Assembly (NCBI GenBank): GCA_035772735.1
Contig: JASDFA010000008.1
Location: 7,918,501-7,982,500 of the forward strand
Length of the DNA: 64,000 nt
Direction of reading: 5' to 3'
Origin: Datura wrightii
Lineage: Eukaryota > Streptophyta > Magnoliopsida > Solanales > Solanaceae
The notes below the pieces were generated by a model, which saw only the letters and a list, made by a program, of their open reading frames with translations, was not told the DNA's origin and did no database searches. A program made the translations under genes and the position numbers. Below, one piece after another: positions 11,869-22,665 of the stretch. The first letter of the stretch is position 1; every line of letters begins with the position of its first letter.

Positions 11869-13145
11869 TGTCACGACCTGAGTAGAGGCCCGGATCATAG
11901 ACACGGGACAAGGGACCCCGAGAGACCCCAAGTCAACCCATGGCATAAGCATTAACTAACTCATTCAGTAAACATGAAGAAACATAGTTAAAAATTTCAG
12001 TGGAAGTCTATCTTAACATAACAACAAAATGAACATCTAAAGCTGAATACATGTCTAAGTCTGATAAGCCTCTAATCTGGATGAGTTGATGGGACAACGC
12101 CCCCCTCCCCACACTAGCTCAATAATACTGAAACTGAAAATACTACCAAAATAACTGAAAGTCTAGTCCTCGAAAGATGAAGACTCACCAACCAAGCAGG
12201 TACTGACTCTGATAAGCGACTATGAACGGGGCTGGACCTGAGAATCGGATCCTGCATCATGAAACAGTGCATCATAGAAAGTATGTGGTCAGTACGTGAA
12301 ATGTACTAAGTATGCGAGGTAAGTAAAACCGCTTAAGTAAAATAAATCATTTTAAAGCAATTCATACACATCATAATCTATTGAGTATAAGTAGAAGGCT
12401 ACTTGCATACACTCTGAAATCGTACTCTCATCATAACATGATCATGCATAGCTTTAGAACATCATAACTGACTAGAATGACTCAAAGCTGAAACATAACA
12501 TTTATATCAAAAGTGGAATGATGAGTCAAACCTTGCTTTTTGAACATGCATGCATAAGATAATTATCATGAGTAATGAATATGCAAATTTTAATGATATA
12601 GACATCGGGAGACTCGTCACTTAACCGACATACCACGATAGAGCTTACGTGGTCCCAACTATTACACTCAAGTGGGTAGAGCCATCCATAACCTTTCTAG
12701 GGTGATGGACGATACAATGATATCGATATCAAGCTGAAGGGCCAATCGGGCCGGGGATAGCTCACAAGGGAGGTCCCGATAATATAATAGAATCAACCTA
12801 CGTTGGTGCGTAGTTCTGGGGCATAGGGTAATCGACCCTTAACCTGCTCGGTGCTAGACTCTTCTCCCAAAACATGCAATGCTCTACATCATATATAACA
12901 AAGCTCAACATCGTCTTATTGACGAAGCTCATCATGAAATCATGCCTAATTCAACATCGTATGAGACGAAGCTCAACATTGTCTATTGACAAAGCTCATA
13001 ATGAAATCATGCATAGACTAGACATCATTTGGATATGAAGCTCAACATTGTCTATTGACAAAGCTCAATAATGACCTACATCTTAATTATGAATTCATTC
13101 ATATGAGAAGCTATATTTCGAAACATACCACAAGCTCAATCATAC
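11869..13145 (-). repeat. Inverted, truncated Tekay LTR inside the P 3' LTR
   Basis: It opens TGTCACGACC, the exact reverse complement of this LTR family's 3' terminus, and runs antiparallel to about 5124 back to 3990 of the P LTR. For example, the segment with ACCACGATAGAGCTTACGTGG at 12640-12660 mirrors 4330-4355. The far end stops near ACCACAAGCTC (about 13130) without reaching the LTR's other terminus. Either a truncated solo LTR or an ectopic recombination product would explain it. Confidence 0.75.
12901..13070. repeat. Local degenerate tandem repeat (GAAGCTCAACAT...GTCTATTGAC)
   Basis: Three to four imperfect copies of a roughly 55-60-bp unit containing AAGCTCAACATTGTCTATTGAC and AAAGCTCATAATGAAATCATGC. 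The corresponding part of the other LTR copies has a single copy, so this expansion is specific to the inverted fragment. Confidence 0.6.
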
Positions 13146-13849
13146 CATTGTTCCTCATGATTTTAGTTATGCATGTTCATCAGTCATGTTATTATGTTTT
13201 CAATAGGTTTGACCCAATGTTCAGTTTTACTTATGATTAATAGTTTTCCGCTTTGGGTCATTCAATTCAGTATGTTTAAGTCATTTTTTTAGATAATAGC
13301 ATGCAATCCCTATTCTCAGACTCTTATGATTAAATGTTTATGATATGCATGATCTTGGCTTTTACTTACTTAGTTGTTTTACTTACCTTGCATACTCGGT
13401 ACATTCCACGTATTGACTGCATACTCTATGCTGTATCGTTTCATGATACAGGCTCTAATCTTAAGACTCAGCCCCGTCACTAGCCAGTTCTCTGGAGTTA
13501 GCATTCAGCTTCAGTGGTGAGTCCTTCATCTCTCGAGGACTACTTATTATTAGTTATCTTGTATTTTCAATTTCAGACTTGTCGGGTTAGTTGGGGGCGT
13601 TGTCCCATCAACCCATTAGATATGTTAGAGGCTTTCAGACTGTATGTAGTAATTAGCTTGCCATGCATGAAGTGAATTCTGGTTCCGATGTTATGTTATG
13701 ATTAGACTTCCACTATGTTTATTATGTTAAGTCTTCTGCTTTATTTGATTGAGTTAGATGTATGTTCATGCCATGGGTCGACTTGGAGTCTCTCGGGGCT
13801 TCTTGTCCCATGTCTCGATCTGAGCCTATGTTCGGGTCGTGACACATAT

Positions 13850-15783
13850 AAACAACAATAAAAATACAAGACCAATCTTCAACATAAAAAGAACATACCG
13901 AATGATTTCAGACACACTAGCTCTACTCAAGGAACAGCCGGCCTGCTCACTAGATTAGGCCATTCGCTGCAGCGGTCACTTGACTGCTATAGCGGTCTCG
14001 CCACAAAAGAAAAGGGTTCTGCTACAGTGGTATTGCCTTAGACAGTAGCTCGACTATATTGCACTTTCCCAGTTCTTCATCTCATCAGGTTCATCATTCA
14101 TATATTCCACCAATATCTCTCAAATAAGCACACTCAAGAACAACAATTAACATCATGAAGTATCACTCACAAGTTCAATAGGAAATACAGAAAAATCCAC
14201 TCGTCAAGTTCCGACACTGTGACAAGTCACGCGTGGAACTAAAGGCATATCCTTAAATATCAAAATCACACAACATAACCGTAATTGACACAACCTCTTA
14301 GCACATTTTTCATACAATTCATTTGCATATAAGGACAACACCACATAAGTAATGTGCATAACACGAAAACCAAAGATGACATGACAGACACACATCTCCG
14401 CCAGCTCACTATAAACACTCAACCATACAATTAGTGTACACACATGCCAGAGGGTCTTATTTATGCTTTTCCAGTCATGACCTACAGGGGACTCTAGAAA
14501 TCTATGTACCGTACTAACGTAGTGCCCACTTCCACTCATATGCTCATCCAGATGCTCCCCTCGTACATGAGCCACTCAATAATAATATTTTCTCGCCCAA
14601 ATACTCCTCTCGGGCTTGAGCCTCTCAGTTCAAAAAATAGTTAATATTTAAGCCGTTCTCATCCTTTAATCGGAACAAAGTGCATTACATATCGACACCA
14701 CATATATATATACATATTAATTCATTAGAGTCTATGCTCCATTCTCTCACTTGCTCAAATACAACACTAAATTCACATGATAGATTCATAACACGAGTTT
14801 CATTACACACTTTCACATGATCTCAACAACAGATTATATTTACCTCATATCAACATGATAATTTCCATTATTCACATGAAAATGCTAACAAGGAATTTTC
14901 GAAGACCAATCAAATATAGTCATTACATAAGCATACAAGCCATTACACAGGGTCTAACCTTATAACTATAACCTACCTTGATTTCGAATACGACGAATTA
15001 ATTACTCCACCAGAGCCTTGCCCTTTCTCACAGCCTTAGAGTGCTTGTAATCTACAACAAACAAAGAGTAATTAATTACTCCCTCTTCGAAATAAGGGTT
15101 TTAGAAGATCAAATCCTCCTCTTCAGGGTACTTTCAAAAGTGAACAATAATTCTACTAAGTTCTAGGTCCCAATTCTCGTATAATCCTTGTTCTCAACAA
15201 AAATCTTAGGAGAGTGATCAATACTGCTAATTATCAAGTCTAGACACACCATAGTCTTCCCATATTTCAGACCTAGTCTAACTATATAGGGTCTTCTACC
15301 TCCCAAAATTCCACCATATAAGGTCTATAAGTATTCTAGAATCAACATTACTCATGTAGAGATAAACAACCGGAAAATCTTACCTTGGTGAAAAGTTTCA
15401 CTGCTCTGGAGGGTTTTCCCGTTCTTTAGACCTCTCGATCATGATTTTGAGAACAATGGGGTAAAATCCCGTAATTTCCACTTAAAACCCACTTTATGAT
15501 TCCCGTTGTCTACTGTAGTGGTCATATTTTTGCTGCAGCGGCCATAGTGTCGCTGCAGCGGTTCTAGCGATTACATCCCAAGTTCGCCACGGTGGAACAA
15601 CAACTGTGACCACAGTCTCGCTTCAGCGAAATTCCCTCCACTACAGCGGTCCCTTGAATCAATAACAACCCAAAAATTCACCAGTTTCACAATTAGAAAA
15701 AATTTCACAGCCCTTTCTATTCATTTCCTAGCTAGAGTGTTCTAGGCCCTTAACCATCCTCTAACAAAGTCCGAGTCATTACA
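13850..15783 (-). repeat. G 5' LTR, part 2 (5' part of the LTR)
   Basis: Continuation of 2282-2753 after the P insertion. It is colinear with 38591-40574 of the other G LTR, minus the 64-bp duplication found there. The terminal ACA at 15781-15783 is the LTR's TGT on the minus strand and is followed by AACTT. A GC-rich island of CTGCAGCGG/CTACAGCGG words occupies about 15510-15655. The open frames inside (for example 14204-14575) are chance ORFs in LTR sequence. Confidence 0.85.
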
Positions 15784-15788
15784 AACTT
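15784..15788. other. Right target-site duplication of G (AACTT)
   Basis: AACTT directly follows the G 5' LTR terminus and is identical to 38101-38105, which directly precedes the G 3' LTR. Both belong to the array text TTTATAACTTAAATTAT. Confidence 0.75.
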
Positions 15789-16330
15789 AAATTATTTACA
15801 ATTAAAGATTGCAAAAGTTTATTGTTTAAAATTAATTCTAGCATGATATATTTGTATTTAAATTAAAAGTTGTAAGAAATAATATTGATTAGATTATTTT
15901 TTATAATTAGAGATGTAGCAGTATATAATTATTTGATTGCCAATTACATAATATAGATGGAAAAATCACGTCATAATTAGAGTTATTCTGATAGAAAATA
16001 TTTCTATGACATATTTTATATATTTATAATTTAGATTATTTAATCAGTATATTATCAAGGAAAGATTGTGAAAATTTATTATGGCGTAGAACTGGTAATT
16101 ACGTGATTTATTTCAATTTAAATCAGATACTATTATAACTTGAATTTGAATAAGAGACATAGCAACAAATCATTATTTGATTAGCAATTATACGATTTAT
16201 ATGAAAAAAATTATGTCATAATTATAGTCATTATAATAGAAAAAATTTCTATGAAATATTATATATATTTCAGAGGGATTCATTCAACATAATACTAATC
16301 ATTCAAAGTATAGAATATAGGAAAAAAACT
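15784..16330. repeat. AT-rich tandem array, part continuing past G
   Basis: This repeats the array text of 35352-38105: AACTTAAATTAT, ATTAAAGATTG, GATATATTTGTATTTAAAT, TATAATTATTTGATT and AATCACG.CATAATTAGAG. It begins exactly where a monomer would continue after the G insertion point and fades out after about 16330. Confidence 0.75.
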
Positions 16331-17492
16331 ACCTTGAAGTCATTACAAATATTCAAAAAAAAAATCTTCAACAAGAAATATGTACTAAAATTGACTTTAT
16401 CAGTGAGATATGCGGAAAAAAGATGCAATAGTGTTTGAAAGTTCGTGTCGTGCGATTATGGATGGTTCTTGATATCAAAAAGACAGACAATCCTATTTTA
16501 ATAGAGATGTTACTGTAGGATAGAAGGGTATTTTTATCATTTTATTATCATTATAAAGGCATATGTTGACTACCTTCTTATGGATATAATATAGATTTTT
16601 GAATTTTTTATAGGGAGATCGTATCTACGCAAATGTGGGTAGGTATGTTATCTGCACGTTCAGAGATAAAACTCATGGTATGTTATCCGCATGTTTCAAG
16701 AAAATTTTAGATTATGATGATGATGGACAAATAACAAATGAAGCTAGAAATGTAGTGTTCATCAAAGTTTTTTGTAATCTAATTTGATATGTCATTAAAT
16801 AAATTTATCATTAATTATTATCTATTATTATTCCCTTATATTTGTTTTATCTTAATGTATTTCATAGGTTTCACGTTCTTGCAAAACTTGAGAAATCTTG
16901 AATTGCTAACTATGTGAGAATAAATTAGATAGATGATGGACAAATCAATTGTGACAAATTACAGAAAAGTGACTTTAATATTGTATTAAATATTATGTTA
17001 GTTAAAGATATGATGAGAACTGTAGGTATAAGTTTTTGCATTGTCATATAGATGCTCATTACTGCATCTGATTTTAAACTTTTTTTGACGTGCAATGGTG
17101 ATTCCTAAGAATGTAAATGACACCCTCAAAAGTGTAGTGAAATTTATAACTATTTTGTTGCTTTATTTTAGTTTATAGTTCTTATTGAAAAATTCACCAA
17201 TTTGTTAGTTCAGAATTTTGCACAATGCAGTTATAGACATTTAGCTTTTTATTTGGTTGTGTGTCATATATCTATTAGATATTGTCTGAATAATTTTAGG
17301 TTAAATAATTTGAGTGTTAATTGATTCCTAATGACCATCCTTACAAACTAATTAAATATGATTCTCTATATTTTCTTTAAAAGTCCAATAACTTATTTTA
17401 GTTTCTTTTCATTTCATTTTTTAACATCTTGTAGTTGTTAAATATATTAAAGTATCAAATTCAATAATTGTGCTAAACTTTATAGTTATTTA
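16331..17492. other. AT-rich stretch with no assigned content
   Basis: No LTR, RNA gene or convincing coding frame is recognised. It is AT-rich and contains a pair of near-repeats (ATGTTATCTGCACGTT and ATGTTATCCGCATGTTTC) near 16650-16700. A short open frame at about 16610-16770 (GDRIYANVGRY... then LDYDDDGQIT) faintly recalls replication-factor-A-like text of Helitrons, but it is too short and interrupted to call. Confidence 0.5.
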
Positions 17493-18796
17493 TGATGATC
17501 CGGACGTCATTACGGGATGGTTAAAGGCCTGGAACACGGAAAATAGGATAAGGGAGATATAGGAGGTTGTGAAATAAACTAAGTAGGGAATTGGGCATTT
17601 TTGGGTAGCTACTGGTCTGGAAGACCACTGTAGCGGTGGGACTCCCACTACAGCAGTGACTGTGGTAGCAGTCGAAGTCCCTCCATGGCAAAATTAGGGA
17701 GTAACTGTTGGGACCACCGCAGTGACCCTATGACCGCTGTAGTGGATCCACTACAGTAGACGATAGGAATTAGAAAGTGGGTTTTAAGTGGGAATTATGG
17801 GATTTTACCCCATTATTCTCAAAATCATGACCCAGAGGTCTAAGGAATGGGAAAACTCTCTAGAGCAGTAACCTCTTCACCCAAGGTAAGATTTTCGATT
17901 CTCTATCTCTAAGATGAGTAGTTTTGATCCTAGAATATTGGTAGACCTCTAATGGTGGAAGGTTTGTAGAGGAAGAACCCTAGGCTATTAAAGTAGGTCT
18001 GGAATTGTGGGGTGATTTGGGTGATGTTGAAAAGTGTTGATCATTCTCCTGAATTACATGTCAGGAACGAGGGCTACATAGGAAATATAGACCTAGAACC
18101 TAGAAGAATTGAGGTTTTTACTTTCAAAAATACCCCGAAGGGGAGGGTTTGATATGTTAGACCCTAAAATTGAAGAGTAATTAACGAATTATCCTTGTTG
18201 TTTAGATTTCATGCATTTCGAAGCTTTGAGGAAATAAAAGGCTCCCGCGGAGTAGTTGAATTGTTATTTTCCAAATCAAGGTTGGTTATGGTTTATAGGG
18301 ATAAAATCTATATAATGGCATATATATTTGTGCAATCTTGACATAAAATTGGTCTTCAGACATTTACGTGCTATGTGAGTCTATTATCGATAACTTATTG
18401 CAAGAATGTAGTTATGATGTGATATCGAACTATGATTACTTGTTTAAAAAGATTGTGGATATGATGATCTAACTGTGCTGAGTGTTTAGTAAGGTGGTTA
18501 TACTCTGTTAATTAGAGGGTTGTTAATTAATAATGACTTACTTCAGGAGTAGATTATAACCTCTTGTATGTTGAAATAATGCACCTTGATGTGTTCTTTT
18601 TATGAGAATGATGAATGATAGAATTAACATCCTAAGATGAGAGGCTCGTGCCTGAGGGGAGAATTCGAGCGAGCGAATATTATTATTGAGTGGCTCATGT
18701 CCTAGGGAGCATCTAGACCAGCATATGAATGGGAGTGGGTGCCACACCAACACAATACATAGATTTCTAGAGTCTCCTGCAGGTCATGATTGGAAG
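17493..18796 (+). repeat. Truncated G-family LTR in opposite orientation
   Basis: It starts at the LTR's 5' terminus (TGATGATCCGGACGTCATTA, compare the minus-strand start of the G LTR at 40574) and follows the G LTR for about 1.3 kb. It includes the CTGTAGCGG-type island at 17620-17770 and the block with GAGAGGCTCG and GAGGGGAG at 18640-18665. It stops near GGTCATGATTGG at 18796, where D-element LTR sequence begins. It is more divergent than the two main G LTRs, so it is an older insertion. Confidence 0.8.
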
Positions 18797-19340
18797 TTTC
18801 ACTTCAAACCATGTGGTACGCTTATGTCGGGAAAATCATCACTTTAAATCAATGTATGGGCATCACCCAAAGCTTTATCATACTTAAACCTAATCAATTA
18901 ATTTTGAAAACATCAACTTAGTCATGGGTAGTTTTAGAAACATGCTTTTTATCATCAACTTCATCATCATCACACATTTATCGAGCATCTCCTCCTTTAT
19001 GAACTCTTCACCCATGGGCGTTTTAGATTCAAATTTTAGAAAACAATTTTATAAGGGAAAACGAATTAGAATCCGCCCAAGCTTCATAAATCATCAATAT
19101 AAATACAATCTAATCATACCCATGTATAGAGATTGAATAATCATGTAATTGGGCAAAACCCCATACTTATTCATAGGCAATTAATCCACATTTTGATAGG
19201 GTATGGGCATGGGTGTGGAAGAAAACAACCACTCATAGCCTCACATACCTAGGATTGAAGAATTCTAACCCTTCGTAATTTCCCAATTGAGATTTCCCCT
19301 TGAAAACCTTGAGAATTCATCTTGAATCTCCTCTTCAAAC
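18797..19340 (-). repeat. Partial Tekay LTR of truncated element D
   Basis: It aligns antiparallel to the R/U5-side half of the P/M-type LTR, with CAAACCATGTGGTA and then GGGCAAAACCCCATA matching M near 61785-62150. The first several hundred bases of the LTR, including the ACGAGTCGT island, and the purine tract are missing. At about 19340 the sequence passes directly into integrase-tail DNA, so an internal deletion joined LTR to pol. Confidence 0.7.
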
Positions 19341-19344
19341 CTTC

Positions 19345-20720
19345 AAGTCGGAACTGAGCCGGTAGAGAACAAATATGGGTATCTAGCCATCATGTCCGCT
19401 TCAGCCTCCCACGTAGCTCCCTCGACCTGCTGATTCCTCCATAAAACTTTAACTAAAGCTACCTCTTTTGTTCCTCAACCTATGAACTTGTCGATCCAAA
19501 ATTTCAACCAGAATTTCTTCATAACTAGGCTATCTTTCACACCAACGCTGTCTACCGGAACCACCAAGGCTGGATCACCCAAGCACTTCTTCAAAACTGA
19601 TACATGGAGCACGAGATGAATTGAAACCAATTCTGAAGGCAAGTCCAACTCATATGACACCTTACCAACTCTTCTCACAACCCGATAGGGGCCAACATAG
19701 CGAGGACTGAGTTTACCCTTCTTTCTGAACCGCATGACCCCCTTCATGGGAGATACCTATAGAAACACCCAATCGTCCACATCGAACTCCAAATCTCTTC
19801 TCCTCACATTAGTATATGATTTCTGACGAATCTGAGCTGTTTTCAATCGGTCCCTTATCAGCTGAACCCTCACCATCGACTCATGAAATGAATCAGGTCC
19901 TATCATGGCCACCTCACAACCTCAAACCAACCAATTGGCTATCTACACCTTTGCCCATACAGAGCCTCGAACGGTGCCATCTGGATGCTTGAGTGATAAC
20001 TGTTATTAAAGGAAAACTCAATCAAGGGTAGGTGATCATCCCAACTACCTTTGAAATCCATAACACATGCCCTCAACATGTCCTCAAGGGTCTTAATGGT
20101 TCGTTCTACTTGGCCGTCTGTTTGAGGATAAAAAGCTATGCTTAGCTTAACCTGAGTCCCAAGCCCCTTTTGAAACGAATGTCAGAATTGAGAAGTAAAC
20201 TAAGTACCTCGGTCCAAAATAATAGACAAGAGCACTCCATGAATCCAAAACAACTCCCAAATGTACAACTTAGCATAATCATCCACTGAATCCGTGGTCT
20301 TAACCGGTAGGAAGTGTGCAGCCTTGGTCAACCTATCTACCACCACCCAAATGGAGTCGTATTGCCAGAAAGTACGAGGTAGACCTGTAATGAAGTCCAT
20401 ATTGATTTCTTCCTACTTCCAAGTGGGGATGCTGATATCCTGAAGTACACCTCCCGGCCTTTGATGCTCGACTTTCACTTGTTGGAATTTGGACATTTTG
20501 CTACGAATTCCACAATATCCTTCTTCATACCATCCCACCAATAAATTTCTCGCAAGTCCCAATACATTTTCGTGGATCCTAGATGAATAGAATATCTAGT
20601 ACCATGTGCCTCATGTAATATCCAAACTATCAAATTGTCGACATCCGGAACACATAGTTGACCCTGGTATTGTAGCACACCATCTCCCCCTTGGGATAAA
20701 ACCTCCACCTTCTGACTCTA
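19345..20720 (-). pseudogene. Integrase of truncated element D
   Basis: Read leftward: the zinc-binding part at 20708-20475 has LHEAHGTRYSIHLGSTKM and YWWDGMKKDIVEFVAKCPN, with the last Cys of HHCC lost to a one-base deletion (CPNSNK). The core at 20400-20200 has MDFITGLPRTFWQYDS, WVVVDRLTKAAHFLPV and LSIILDRGT and then a stop. The Glu segment VERTIKTLE is readable near 20100. The C-terminal part at 19747-19475 has MRFRKKGKLSPRYVGPYRVVRRVGKVSYELDLP and KKCLGDPALVVPVDSVGV, with a chromodomain-like remnant to about 19390. Closest in text to P and M. It is a relic, cut off by O at 21251. Confidence 0.82.
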
Positions 20721-20899
20721 CACCGCCTCCTTCAGCTTCCTCAATTTGGATCCTCATATTTCCTGGATTTAACATCAACCACCAAGGACGATTCTGACCC
20801 CTTATGCAAAACAACACCGCCATCGGTTGCATCGATCAATCTAACTCCCAGCCTTGCAAGCCGGTGAACATTCTTCATCAATTCCTTTTTCCCCTCATC

Positions 20900-21250
20900 C
20901 ACATGGGACACACTTTCCATTGAGAGCCTACTAAGCGCATCAGCGACATATTAGCCTTGCCCAGGTGGAAAAGGACACTCATGCATAATCCTTAAGTAAC
21001 TCCAACCACCTTCTTTGCAGAAGGTTTAGGTCTTTCTGTGTGAACACATATTGAAAACTCTTGTGATCCATAAATACATCCACGTGGACCCGGTACAAGT
21101 AATGTCTCCATATCTTCAACGCGAACACCACCGCAGCTAATTCAAGATCATGGGTCGGGTAATTCTTCTCATGCACCTTCAGCTGTCGGGAGGCATAAGC
21201 TATCACCCTCCCACGCTGCATCAACACACACCCAAGTCTAACTCTGGAAG
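20900..21250 (-). pseudogene. RNase H remnant of element D
   Basis: The segment 21250-20979 reads CVLMQRGRVIAYASRQLKV, HEKNYPTHDLELAAVVFALKIWR, VDVFMDHKSFQYVF and RRWLELLKDYA, followed by a stop. This is the RNase H end of a Tekay pol and continues into the integrase to the left. It is interrupted on its upstream side at 21251 by the left LTR of O. The missing RT, protease, gag and 5' LTR of D are not found elsewhere in the window. Confidence 0.82.
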
Positions 21251-22665
21251 TGTTCGGTGTTTTCAAATGCCTACATGCAAGTGCACGTGGTCGAACAAGT
21301 AGAAAAATGGCTAAAGTAAGCCAAGTATCGATCCCACAGGGACTGGACCAAGGTAATAATCGAATCAAGCGTTAATAAACTCTAACTCTAATAATGCAGA
21401 CAACAGTTTCAAGAAGATTTTGGGAGTTTGTTTCCTAATTTATACTAATCTAAAACAAATGTACAAATTGAGTCTGAACTATAGTAATGAGAATGCTGAG
21501 GCTAAAACGAACATGGAGGGAAGCAATTTATTGATACAAATTGGTTAATCTTTCCTTCGGTTGCTAGTCAAGAATTATTGCCTATGGATTAAAACTCTCG
21601 TATTTCACCCAACTTAAGAATCATGAACCTTCCACCTACATTTCTGTGATAAGAAGAAATTCATGTTCTAGCCATACGAAACTAATTCCTTAATTAACTA
21701 ATACGACTTTCAGATATATTTCTATTCTGAAGGTAAATCAATTCTCAATTTTCCCAAACCAAGAAGAGATCATATCCAACCAATTCACAACTTTTCAATT
21801 TCTTTCTCTTTCGAGCGCAAACCGGATTTTTTAGATATACATTAATATTGGCCAAACATTAATGCGGTAAGAACAAGAATTAATAGAACAACCATAGAAG
21901 AAAAGATGAAAAACCAAGATGATCAATAGTTACATTCCACTACAAATGTTCTTAACCTAAGCAAGAAGTGAATTTAGCCACTCATTTGTGGATTAAACAT
22001 CATCAAATGAGTGTAAATCATACAAACAATTGAAATAAAGGAGAAAGAGTTAGAGAACAACCCTAAGATTTTCGTCTCCTCAACTGCCTGTAACCCATGT
22101 TCTTGCTCAACCAAGTCAGAATTATTAAAAATAAACCTAAGTGTGCTATTTATACTAGTGGGAATTTTTCCTGGAATAACAAGCAACATGTCACGGAGTG
22201 CATCGCGGAGCACTGCCTCCGTGACACGCCACAAACGCGGACCCTCACTGGAATCCGGTCCTCCAGGTAAGTATGCCCAACGTGCCACGACGTGCAACGC
22301 GGGGCGTGGCCAACGTGCCACGACACCAACGCGAACCTCCACTGGAACTTGGCTAATTTTAATCATCCGGGGCAGAATGCCTCCGCGATGGCAGCGTGAC
22401 ACGGCTCCATCGCGGAGCCCCTTAATTTGCTGCATTTCCTTGGCCTTTTCCACTGCTTGCTTCCGAGTCCATTCCCGATTTCTCCCAACATGCATCTTAG
22501 CTTCCTAAAATTACATTTTTCCTGCAAAACAACACTAATCATGTTGGTTAGTATAAATTCACCTTTTAACTACAAATCACATGAGAATGTACAAATATCG
22601 ATGGATAAACAAGATGAAATGAAGCATTTGAGTATCACTTGGGCATATAATTCTGCCCAAGATCA
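21251..22665 (-). repeat. O 3' LTR
   Basis: TGTTCGGTGTTTTC at the left and GCCCAAGATCA at the right, so the LTR reads TGATCTTGGGC...ACACCGAACA on the minus strand. It is colinear with 31398-31986 plus 34525-35351. The GC-rich part at 22189-22423 carries the hairpin module shared with E. ORFs here (21974-22495 and its antisense) have no family likeness. Confidence 0.88.
22189..22423. repeat. GC-rich hairpin island in the O 3' LTR
   Basis: TGTCACGGAG and CTCCGTGACA form a 10-bp inverted repeat around an 18-nt loop containing ATCGCGGAG. A second set (CCGCGATGG, GTGACACGG, CCATCGCGGAG) lies at 22382-22423. The same stem, loop size and loop word occur in the LTRs of E. Confidence 0.75.

Larger units (their letters stand above)
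2754..13844 (+). mobile_element. Ty3/gypsy element P, Tekay/Del-like chromovirus, decayed
   Basis: A complete LTR-to-LTR element: 5' LTR 2754-5124, tRNA-iMet-type primer site, gag, protease, RT, RNase H, integrase with a C-terminal chromodomain-like tail, purine tract, and 3' LTR 10190-13844. It interrupts the G LTR. The flanking 5 bp are TATAT (2749-2753) and CATAT (13845-13849), a target duplication with one mismatch. All domains are present in canonical order, but stops and frameshifts occur throughout, so the copy is not autonomous. The 3' LTR is longer than the 5' LTR because it holds an inverted LTR fragment. Confidence 0.88.
10190..13844 (+). repeat. P 3' LTR, interrupted by an inverted LTR piece
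   Basis: It starts TGTTATACCCC and ends GTCGTGACA, with the ACGAGTCGT-word island at about 10258-10720. It aligns with the 5' LTR up to about 11868 and again from about 13146, and the middle is inverted LTR sequence. The two direct-orientation parts overlap by roughly 70-80 bp (about 11788-11868 repeated at 13146-13215), so this is more than a clean insertion. Confidence 0.85.
1027..15783 (-). mobile_element. Right half of Ty3/gypsy element G (gag remnant, primer site, 5' LTR), split by P
   Basis: Read leftward on the minus strand this gives the 5' LTR (2282-2753 plus 13850-15783), a tRNA-iMet primer site and a decayed gag, which is broken at 1027 by a T LTR. The matching left half (3' LTR, integrase, RNase H, RT and gag 3' end) is at 38106-51434. 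Right target duplication AACTT is at 15784-15788 and the left one is at 38101-38105. Element P is inserted in the LTR at 2754-13844. Confidence 0.75.

Noticed and set aside
14204..14575. ORF shared with 39001-39225, possible gene
   Set aside because: Both lie at the same place in the two G LTRs. Similarity is explained by LTR ancestry, and the frame is longer in one copy only.
16600..16770. Replication-protein-A or Helitron exon
   Set aside because: The likeness is limited to a few residues, the frame is interrupted, and no Helitron termini were found.
21974..22508. Overlapping ORFs on both strands in the O LTR
   Set aside because: A GC-rich island creates stop-poor frames on both strands. 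There is no domain likeness, and the partner LTR encodes a shorter, shifted version.
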